The notes beneath the pieces were generated by a model. It was given only the letters and a program-made list of their open reading frames with translations, was not told the origin of the DNA and searched no databases. From an uncultured bacterium (lineage in GTDB: Bacteria; Pseudomonadota; Gammaproteobacteria; Burkholderiales; Burkholderiaceae_C): 64,000 bases of DNA. Location of the stretch: NCBI GenBank assembly GCA_903830565.1, contig CAIKUF010000105.1, positions 1 to 64,000 of the forward strand, given 5' to 3'. Both the position numbers and the translations under genes were made by a program. This document shows positions 24,887 through 30,432 of this stretch, piece by piece. The first letter of the stretch is position 1. Each line of letters opens with the position of its first letter.

Positions 24887-26427
24887 GCGGACATGAACGA
24901 CCCAGCGCCGTTGATGTGGTTGAGTTTGTCGGTCCAGGAGGGTGCGCGCTTGGCCTTCACAGCAGCTGGGGGCTGGCGCCCGATGGCCATCTGGCACATC
25001 CAGCTGACGCTGTCCACCTGGTCGTCGTGCACGCCGGCCGGGAACCTCAGCATCTCCAACCTGGCAGCGTCGTACCACTCGGCGTGGTCGCTGAACGACA
25101 CCATCCCCTGCTGCATCCGGCCCTGAAGCGGACGCGCCCGGGCCATCTTGTCGCTGATGGGCTTGAGCACGGTGATGGCGGGATATTGCTGGCGTTCTCG
25201 CATTCTCTTCTTTAGTAGAGCTTCGATTGCACGGTAAATCTGCCCGTCTTCAAACCCGAGCTGTTGCCCGGAACTATACCACTTCTTACTTAGATTTAAG
25301 ATCGCCTCAACGATGAACAGGGCGTCGGCGCTCTTGAAGCGGACGATTTCAGCGACGTGCAGCACGTCGTTCTCGTCCTGCAGCCCGACGGTTCCGACCG
25401 TGTAGTCGTTCTGTTTCTTCTCGCTGATGGCGAAGTCCCAGGCGATGAACACGTTGGCGCGCTTGACCTCAGGCAGCGGCGCGCGGCGGAAGTGCTCCTT
25501 CAGGAAGTACGCCCCGTCGTCCGGCACCGGGTTCTGCTGGTACAGGGCAGACCAGAAGCGCGGGCTGATGGTGCGCTTGATCTGGTTCAGCTTGGCGATG
25601 TCGTACCGGGCGGGGTGAAGGGCTTCACCCTTGAGTCGGAGGAGATGTCCGAGTGCCGGCGGTTCCGAGACGATGAGGTCGGTGTCGTAGTCGAGGTACT
25701 CATCGAACTCAGCGATGGCGGGGTACTTGACAACGACGAACTGATCGGCGTCGGGATCAGCGGCCATGGCCACTTGCAGCCTTCCTGCCAGATCATCGTC
25801 GTGCCACCACGTTTGCACCACCAACACCCCGCCTCCGGGGGCGAGCCGGGTATATGCAGTTGAGTCATACCACTCCTTCAGTTTTTCACGGTTGTCGGCG
25901 CTGTCCGCCTCTTCAGCATTCTTGATGGGGTCGTCGATCGTCAGGATGTGCGCGCCCTTCCCGGTAATACCGCCGCCCACACCGGCTGCGACGTACCCTC
26001 CCCGCTTACCCTGCACGCCCCACTCTTCTGCGCCCTGAAAGTCCGGGTTCAGACGGGTCTCGAACACCGGTGAGTAGGCTGGATCGTTGATCACCTCCTT
26101 CACTTTCCGGCTGAAGGACATGGCCAGGCCCACGTTGTACGAGCAGGCGATGATTTCGTGGTCCGGGGCGCGCCCCAGGTGCCAGGCGGGGAACATCCGG
26201 CTGCCCAGCTCCGACTTTCCCGAGCGCGGGGGCATCAGCAGCATCAGGCGGGGGCTTTTCTTGTCCACCACGTCCTGGCTGAACTTCTCCAGGCGTCGGC
26301 AGATGTCTTCGTGGACCCAGCCGGCCTCGTACAGGGGGTTGATCCGCTGTGTGAAGGGCAGAAGGCGACGCCTGGAGAGCAGGCGGCTGGCCAGCTCGGC
26401 CTCAACTGGGGTCGGAGTCTTCGTCAT
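24883..26427 (-). CDS. Terminase large subunit
   Basis: This is a 514-aa protein. The ATPase half has a Walker A-like MPPRSGKS (about residues 65-72), a Walker B-like ILTIDDP (about 162-168) and a motif III region near VVQTWWHDDD. The nuclease half has IAWDFAISEKKQNDYT with a metal-binding Asp, followed later by HDDQVDS. This matches the motor plus RNase H-fold nuclease layout of phage terminases. It packages DNA into the prohead at the portal. Its start overlaps the end of terS. A short AT-rich island with a TCTAA-like motif lies inside its coding sequence (25284). Confidence 0.92.
   Translation of the reverse strand: MTKTPTPVEAELASRLLSRRRLLPFTQRINPLYEAGWVHEDICRRLEKFSQDVVDKKSPRLMLLMPPRSGKSELGSRMFPAWHLGRAPDHEIIACSYNVGLAMSFSRKVKEVINDPAYSPVFETRLNPDFQGAEEWGVQGKRGGYVAAGVGGGITGKGAHILTIDDPIKNAEEADSADNREKLKEWYDSTAYTRLAPGGGVLVVQTWWHDDDLAGRLQVAMAADPDADQFVVVKYPAIAEFDEYLDYDTDLIVSEPPALGHLLRLKGEALHPARYDIAKLNQIKRTISPRFWSALYQQNPVPDDGAYFLKEHFRRAPLPEVKRANVFIAWDFAISEKKQNDYTVGTVGLQDENDVLHVAEIVRFKSADALFIVEAILNLSKKWYSSGQQLGFEDGQIYRAIEALLKKRMRERQQYPAITVLKPISDKMARARPLQGRMQQGMVSFSDHAEWYDAARLEMLRFPAGVHDDQVDSVSWMCQMAIGRQPPAAVKAKRAPSWTDKLNHINGAGSFMSA
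25284..25294 (-). promoter_or_regulatory. TCTAA-like motif inside terL
   Basis: The sense strand reads ATCTTAAATCTAAGTAAGAA, one base from the consensus core. It falls in codons for ILNLSKK, where TTA, AAT, CTA and AGT codons make an AT-rich island unlike the surrounding gene. It may be a chance match or an internal promoter. Confidence 0.25.
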
Positions 26428-27019
26428 CGAGTGCTGGCGCTGAAAGCAGCGCGGTTGGGCTGGCCTGGCTGATGATTTTCAGCAGCTCGGCGTCTGACAT
26501 GGAGTTCATGCGGTCCAGAACGACGTTCCCGGTGATGTCGATCTTCACGCGGGACTCCACAGGGGCGTAGTAGCCGGCCATCTTGCCCAGCTCCCGGGCG
26601 GCGGAGACCATCGTGGCCGGCTCGCTCATGAGCTTGGCCATCTCGAAGGCTTCGAGGTGCATGTCCATCACCGACTTGCGGGTGCACTGCGCGGCCTCCT
26701 CGTATTTCAGCTTCTCAGCCTGGTACAGGGCCAGGATATTCGGTCGCTTGGCCATGTCGTAGCAGAAGGACGTGTTGCCCTCGTAGCCTGAGCGGGCGGC
26801 GGCGGCGCAGATCGTGTCACCGGCGGCCCAGGCTTCGACGAAGCGTCGTTGCTGGGCGGTGAGCGGCATGTTGGAGTCGTCGGTGCGGGACTTGGTCTTG
26901 GACCGCATGGTGCTGATGCCTGTCTTAGGTGGCAGCGTGCGTTTGGGTTGGGGCCCGAACTTGGGTTTGCGTCCGGGCTTACCTCGGGGCTTGGACTCGA
27001 TGAACTCTTGTGTGGCCAT
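26402..27019 (-). CDS. Terminase small subunit
   Basis: This is a 205-aa protein. Residues 1-50 are a basic Lys/Arg/Pro/Gly-rich tail. From about residue 51, MPLTAQQRRFVEAWAAGDTI and AAARSGYEGN match the N-terminal helix-turn-helix of the Terminase_2 family, followed by a helical oligomerisation region. It recognises phage DNA for packaging and hands it to TerL. The ATG at 27019 is preceded by a TCTAA motif, and a shorter start at the MPLTAQQ methionine is possible. It is the first gene of the leftward late unit. Confidence 0.85.
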   Translation of the reverse strand: MATQEFIESKPRGKPGRKPKFGPQPKRTLPPKTGISTMRSKTKSRTDDSNMPLTAQQRRFVEAWAAGDTICAAAARSGYEGNTSFCYDMAKRPNILALYQAEKLKYEEAAQCTRKSVMDMHLEAFEMAKLMSEPATMVSAARELGKMAGYYAPVESRVKIDITGNVVLDRMNSMSDAELLKIISQASPTALLSAPALDDEDSDPS

Positions 27020-27029
27020 GGAGTGGCAT

Positions 27030-27040
27030 TCTAACTTAGA
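27030..27040 (-). promoter_or_regulatory. TCTAA-family motif upstream of terS
   Basis: Exact TCTAACTTAGA on the plus strand, 10 bases before the terS ATG. In the sense direction it is extended to TCGAAGCTCTAAGTTAGAAT. The TCGAAGCTCTAAG part recurs on the plus strand at 33481 and 47100. It probably marks the start of the late operon. Confidence 0.5.
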
Positions 27041-27049
27041 GCTTCGAGA

Positions 27050-27065
27050 TTATTCCAAGGAATAA
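27050..27065. promoter_or_regulatory. Perfect inverted repeat in the divergent control region
   Basis: TTATTCC and GGAATAA are separated by AA, a 16-base palindrome. It lies between the leftward late operon (27019) and the rightward accessory cluster (27239), in the only AT-rich stretch of a 219-base divergent intergenic region. It could be an operator for an unseen repressor. Confidence 0.4.
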
Positions 27066-27170
27066 ATTTCTGAAATTTTTAGGAAATCGGGGGCGTGGGT
27101 CCCTCCCCGGGTTCCGGGATTCGGGTACCCCACTTCGGATTCGCGTCTCGTGAGTCTGAGAAAGGGGACC

Positions 27171-27196
27171 CTAAGCCCCGGAGTACCGGGTCTTAG
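27171..27196 (+). promoter_or_regulatory. Tetraloop hairpin with CATC box, copy 1
   Basis: An 11-bp stem (one mismatch) CTAAGCCCCGG / CCGGGTCTTAG closes an AGTA loop. TCGTGCATC follows at once. It lies 42 bases before the ATG of the first accessory gene. It is the first of four such elements in this cluster. Confidence 0.6.
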
Positions 27197-27238
27197 TCGT
27201 GCATCCATTGCGTTCTCAACCAACCAAAGGATCTCATC

Positions 27239-27577
27239 ATGAACACATCATCTACCCAAGCAACTCAGTCCAACACCGAACTCGGTGTGCGCATCTGCCG
27301 TTACGCAGTGAACAGCTTCTGCTGGGGCCTTGGCCTCGCAGCCACATGGGCGTGCAGTGGCTTCATGCTCAGCCTCATCGTGGCTGTGCTCATGAGCATC
27401 CTCATGTATGTACTGGCCAAGCTGCTTCAGTTCATTGGCGACATGTACCTCAGCGCTACTAGCTACGCAGCCATCGGCGGCCATGCACGCAGTGCCATCA
27501 CCAGCGTCACCTCGCTGTTCAGCCGCAAGGCCATCGTCGCTGCACAACATGGTTACCAAATCAAACACAAAGGCTGA
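27239..27577 (+). CDS. Membrane protein of the accessory cluster
   Basis: This is a 112-aa protein. AAGGA lies upstream of the ATG. Two adjacent hydrophobic segments lie at about residues 27-47 (FCWGLGLAATWACSGFMLSL) and 48-66 (IVAVLMSILMYVLAKLLQF), followed by a basic C-terminus. Inner-membrane location is likely. It shares its general plan (two helices after a polar N-terminus) with the 145-aa protein encoded at 27994. The family is not recognised. Confidence 0.65.
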   Translation: MNTSSTQATQSNTELGVRICRYAVNSFCWGLGLAATWACSGFMLSLIVAVLMSILMYVLAKLLQFIGDMYLSATSYAAIGGHARSAITSVTSLFSRKAIVAAQHGYQIKHKG

Positions 27578-27791
27578 GCTGCTCAGCCACATCGCGGCTT
27601 TGGGCGCAGAGCTTGCTACTCAGGCACTGTATATCCAAACAGTTCATGCTGAACTCTCGGTGGCTCGGAGCTACGTGCCTAAAAACGGCGCAGCAAGGCC
27701 TGTGCGAGCCCCGTGGCGCCGTCCTGAGTGGATGGAGGCTGCGAGGGCTTTGGCCATCGCTTCCGGCCGTCCTGTACTGGCTTCGGCGTGA
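27549..27791 (+). CDS. Small soluble protein overlapping the first membrane gene
   Basis: This is an 80-aa protein, MVTKSNTKAELLSHIAALGA..., with a helical N-terminal half and a basic, Arg/Pro/Trp-containing second half. It overlaps the end of the preceding gene by 29 bases in another frame. The opening MVTK is shared with the 27994 protein. Coding is plausible from composition and position; function unknown. Confidence 0.45.
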   Translation: MVTKSNTKAELLSHIAALGAELATQALYIQTVHAELSVARSYVPKNGAARPVRAPWRRPEWMEAARALAIASGRPVLASA

Positions 27792-27886
27792 GGCCGGTAA
27801 CGGCAAAGGTTATGCGTTCCTTGCATAACATCGTGCTGCTCACGCCCTGGATCGCCATCGGCGTGATCTTGGCATGGAGAAGCTGA
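27788..27886 (+). CDS. Possible 32-aa membrane peptide
   Basis: A GTG overlaps the preceding stop (GTGA). The product contains one hydrophobic segment, IVLLTPWIAIGVILAW. An internal ATG at 27812 would give 24 residues. It ends inside the 5' arm of hairpin copy 2. Weak: it rests only on coupling and hydrophobicity. Confidence 0.3.
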   Translation: MRPVTAKVMRSLHNIVLLTPWIAIGVILAWRS

Positions 27887-27908
27887 GTCGCCGTACCCGG
27901 CGGCTCAG
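27883..27908 (+). promoter_or_regulatory. Tetraloop hairpin with CATC box, copy 2
   Basis: An 11-bp stem (one G·T pair) CTGAGTCGCCG / CGGCGGCTCAG closes a TACC loop. TCGGTCATC follows at once. It lies 85 bases before the ATG at 27994. A second short stem, GTCTGAG / CTCAGAC, lies between it and that gene. Confidence 0.6.
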
Positions 27909-27993
27909 TCGGTCATCTACCTTGATAACTCTTCCGTCTGAGCTTTCTCAGACTGAAGCGCATCAGCTTCACAACCCAACCCAAGGAAACATC

Positions 27994-28431
27994 ATGGTCA
28001 CCAAATTCAAAGCTATCAAAACTCCTGTCGCTGAAGTCATTCAAGACGTTCAGCCCAAAGAACCCATGTCGTATCGCGAACAGCTGCATGCTGCTGTCGA
28101 AGAAATGTACGGCGACACCAATGTGCCAGCCATCAGTGCAAAGCGCAAACTGGTTGCAACTGTGCTCTCGTTCGCGGCAGCGTTCGGCACTGGCTACCTG
28201 ATCGGCACGATCATCAGCTATGCCCTCATCGGCATGGCGCTCATGTCCACCAGCTTGTTCATGATGCTCATGTCATACATGCTTGCAATCATCCTCGCTG
28301 GTTATCTCGGCAGTGTTGTCGGGCGCGCAGTCCACGACGCTGTCATCGGGCACACCGTCGAGAACGCAGTGGCTGACACCTACAGCTACATCAAGAGCCT
28401 GTTCAGCAAGTCTGAACCTGCCGCAGCATGA
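27994..28431 (+). CDS. Membrane protein of the accessory cluster
   Basis: This is a 145-aa protein. The chosen start is the ATG at 27994, preceded by CCAAGGAAACATC; a longer frame from 27874 would read through hairpin copy 2. A polar N-terminal domain (about 1-55) is followed by two or three hydrophobic segments (about 58-80 and 82-110), with small-residue motifs GTGYLIG and GYLGSVVG. A short cytosolic tail ends KSEPAAA. Function unknown. Its stop overlaps the next start (ATGA). Confidence 0.65.
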   Translation: MVTKFKAIKTPVAEVIQDVQPKEPMSYREQLHAAVEEMYGDTNVPAISAKRKLVATVLSFAAAFGTGYLIGTIISYALIGMALMSTSLFMMLMSYMLAIILAGYLGSVVGRAVHDAVIGHTVENAVADTYSYIKSLFSKSEPAAA

Positions 28432-28715
28432 TCGAGATGGGCATCGTAGTAGGCATTGGCCTACTCATCACCTTGGTCAAGATGAACTGGAAGTGGCGCA
28501 TGCACATGCTATCCAACCCACTGTTCGTCGACCTAATGATCTTCATCGCTCTGTGCCTCATTCACTGGGGCACTTTCAGCGGTGTCATGGTCGCAACCGT
28601 TGGCGCCATGGTCTGCTCACTCACGCTGAGCGCAGCACGTTGGCTGTATGGCCACAACGAAGCTGGCATGTACGTGCCTGGCTACTTCGACATCAGGAAC
28701 AAACTTCCGCAGTAG
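28428..28715 (+). CDS. Polytopic membrane protein of the accessory cluster
   Basis: This is a 95-aa protein coupled to the preceding gene by ATGA. Three hydrophobic segments (about 4-20, 33-48 and 50-70) and a polar C-terminus are visible. The close coupling of two membrane proteins suggests a complex. No family recognised. Confidence 0.65.
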   Translation: MIEMGIVVGIGLLITLVKMNWKWRMHMLSNPLFVDLMIFIALCLIHWGTFSGVMVATVGAMVCSLTLSAARWLYGHNEAGMYVPGYFDIRNKLPQ

Positions 28716-28787
28716 TTCAACCTGCGCGTGGCATCTTCGCCTGCTTCTTAGGTCACGTAAAAAAGATAGCAAGTTGGCACTTGGACA

Positions 28788-28813
28788 CTACGCCCCGGAG
28801 TACCGGGGCGTAG
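28788..28813 (+). promoter_or_regulatory. Tetraloop hairpin with CATC box, copy 3
   Basis: A perfect 11-bp stem CTACGCCCCGG / CCGGGGCGTAG closes an AGTA loop. TCGTTCATC follows at once. It lies 38 bases before the next ATG (28852). It is the cleanest copy and shares the CCCCGG-AGTA-CCGGG core with copy 1. Confidence 0.65.
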
Positions 28814-28851
28814 TCGTTCATCTCCATTGTCATTTACTTCAAGGATTCGCC

Positions 28852-29064
28852 ATGTCACAACTACTTATCGAAGAGATCCCATTCAAGCCCATCCGTGATG
28901 AACGCCTGCATCGCAGCGCGGGAATCATTGATTGGGACACCCAGTGGGACCACGAAGCTGATGAAGACGAAGACCAGGACGAAACGTCTTGGGGCTCTGA
29001 CCCTGCTGACATCCTCGAACACCGCCAAGAGCGTGCTCGCTTGGAGCTTCTATCTGAGATCTAA
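28852..29064 (+). CDS. Small acidic protein of the accessory cluster
   Basis: This is a 70-aa protein starting MSQLLIEEIPFKPIRDERLH, with a strongly acidic centre rich in Asp/Glu. AAGGA lies upstream of the ATG. No membrane segment. Small acidic early phage proteins often bind host factors or mimic DNA, but nothing here identifies a target. Confidence 0.6.
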   Translation: MSQLLIEEIPFKPIRDERLHRSAGIIDWDTQWDHEADEDEDQDETSWGSDPADILEHRQERARLELLSEI

Positions 29065-29070
29065 GTTCGA

Positions 29071-29102
29071 CTCTTCATACCCAGCGTGCTGGGTATCGAG
29101 AG
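29071..29102 (+). promoter_or_regulatory. Tetraloop hairpin with CATC-type box, copy 4
   Basis: ATACCCAG / CTGGGTAT closes a CGTG loop and is extended outward by CTCTT / GAGAG (one G·T pair) after a mismatch. ACGTCCATC follows at once. It lies 38 bases before the ATG at 29141, the same spacing as copy 3. Confidence 0.55.
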
Positions 29103-29140
29103 ACGTCCATCTCAAACAACCAACCTTTAACTGGAACATC

Positions 29141-30082
29141 ATGACTACAAACCTCACCTCTATCGCCACCGCAATCCGCACTCACCTGTTGCCCACGGGC
29201 ACCATGGCTACGCCGCTCGTCGGCGTAGCGTTCTTCGACCCGATCGACCTGCTCATGGACAAAATGGGCCACTCGCCCACGCTGTACTCGCGTGTCATGG
29301 ACTCCATGGCATGGATGCTGGATGCAAGCTGCATCAACCAAGCACGCACTACCTTGTTCGCTCGCTACAAAACGCAAGAGATTGAAGACTGCATGAACTT
29401 CAAAGACTTCTGCCAGCAAGTAGCTGAGGACATCAGCCACGACACGCTGTACGAAGGCGACGAGTCCAACGAACTCACGTTGGCTACGCTGCTCGCACTT
29501 CGCGAACACTGGCACGACGCCGCTGCATCTGCTGCTGCTGCGGATGACCATGACTACAAGTGCAAGAGCCTGCGCCAGCAGCTCGACGAGGAAAAGCCAC
29601 AGAGCGCGAGCGTGGATGTCCGTGCAAACTTCAAGGCATACGCTGCTATCGAAGCTGAAGGCAACACTGTGCTCGCTGACGAACTCTATGCAGCCATGGT
29701 TGCACAGGACGTCATCGTCGCGCAATCTCGTGCACAGTCCAACAAGGAACTGATCCCTGTCATTCTCGAGGTCTTGCGTGCAGCTCAGCATCACGCTCCG
29801 TCGTCCGCACGCTTCGACCATCTGCCGTCGACAGTCCAACGTCGCTTGACCCAGTTCGCGATCGGCGCCATCGAACGCACTGTGAAGGATCTGACCAAGA
29901 AGCTGGCCAAGCAGCCACTCGCCTTCGCACGTGCTGTCGTCATCGCCAAGGCCACGACCGTTGCGCTCAGCGCAGTGATCAAGGCGAAGTTCAGCGAAGC
30001 AGCTGAGCTGGAGAACGTCACGTCGCAAACTGCGATCGACATCGGGCGCAATGCCAAGCGCGTTGCCTGCTCCATCGACTGA
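29141..30082 (+). CDS. Helical protein of unknown function, last gene of the accessory cluster
   Basis: This is a 313-aa protein. The chosen start is the ATG at 29141 (MTTNLTSIATAI); a longer frame from 28895 would overlap the acidic gene and read through hairpin copy 4. It is mostly helical and soluble, with Ala-rich (DAAASAAAADDHDYKC) and basic (VKDLTKKLAKQ) segments. No catalytic motif is recognised. It is followed by a GC-rich hairpin and then by copy 1 of the long inverted repeat. Confidence 0.6.
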   Translation: MTTNLTSIATAIRTHLLPTGTMATPLVGVAFFDPIDLLMDKMGHSPTLYSRVMDSMAWMLDASCINQARTTLFARYKTQEIEDCMNFKDFCQQVAEDISHDTLYEGDESNELTLATLLALREHWHDAAASAAAADDHDYKCKSLRQQLDEEKPQSASVDVRANFKAYAAIEAEGNTVLADELYAAMVAQDVIVAQSRAQSNKELIPVILEVLRAAQHHAPSSARFDHLPSTVQRRLTQFAIGAIERTVKDLTKKLAKQPLAFARAVVIAKATTVALSAVIKAKFSEAAELENVTSQTAIDIGRNAKRVACSID

Positions 30083-30093
30083 TGAGCACAAGA

Positions 30094-30113
30094 CCAGGGC
30101 CACGAGGCCCTGG
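30094..30113 (+). terminator. GC-rich hairpin after the accessory cluster
   Basis: A perfect 8-bp stem CCAGGGCC / GGCCCTGG closes an ACGA loop, 11 bases after the last stop. No uridine tract follows, so it may be a pause, processing or protective 3' structure rather than an intrinsic terminator. Confidence 0.5.
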
Positions 30114-30157
30114 CCTCACTTCGTTCGGAAGAGGCAACGGACTAGGGTAAACCCTGG

Positions 30158-30303
30158 TTACGAAACACGTGTAATTTACAGGCTGAAACCCTTACTACAA
30201 CTACTATATACCCCCTCTCTCTCTCTTTTCTAACTTCAATTTTAGAAGTGTAAGTGTAATAAAAGGGGTTGTAGCTATAGAGAAGGTCTTACACTATTAC
30301 ACT
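30158..30303 (+). repeat. Long inverted repeat, copy 1 (candidate origin or control element)
   Basis: This AT-rich 146-base element fills most of the 350-base gap between 30083 and 30432. It matches the reverse complement of 55982-56127 in long blocks: a 22-base block from 30158 (TTACGAAACACGTG...), a 24-base block from 30240 (TTTTAGAAGTG...), GTTGTAGCTATAGAGA and GGTCTTACACT. GTGTAA occurs at 30169, 30248 and 30254, and its complement TTACAC at 30289 and 30297. A CT-rich run lies at about 30213-30229. Repeated hexamers in an AT-rich tract beside the primase-helicase gene resemble iterons. Confidence 0.85.
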
Positions 30304-30394
30304 GACTCACTCACAAATTGATAGCATAAGTGCTCACTAACTTATGAAGCCACTATCTGACGTGATTCTTACAGCTTCAATCTGCCATCTCATG

Positions 30395-30405
30395 TCTAAA
30401 ATAGA
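30395..30405 (+). promoter_or_regulatory. TCTAA-family motif upstream of the primase-helicase gene
   Basis: TCTAAAATAGA, 27 bases before the ATG at 30433. It is identical to the copy upstream of the 1618 gene on the other strand. It probably belongs to the promoter of the replication block. Confidence 0.45.
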
Positions 30406-30432
30406 CTACCGCACAAGTTTGAAAGCATCTGC

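Noticed and set aside
29075-30103. A 342-aa minus-strand frame opposite the 313-aa accessory gene
   Set aside because: Antisense shadow without ribosome site, running across hairpin copy 4 and out of keeping with the rightward cluster.
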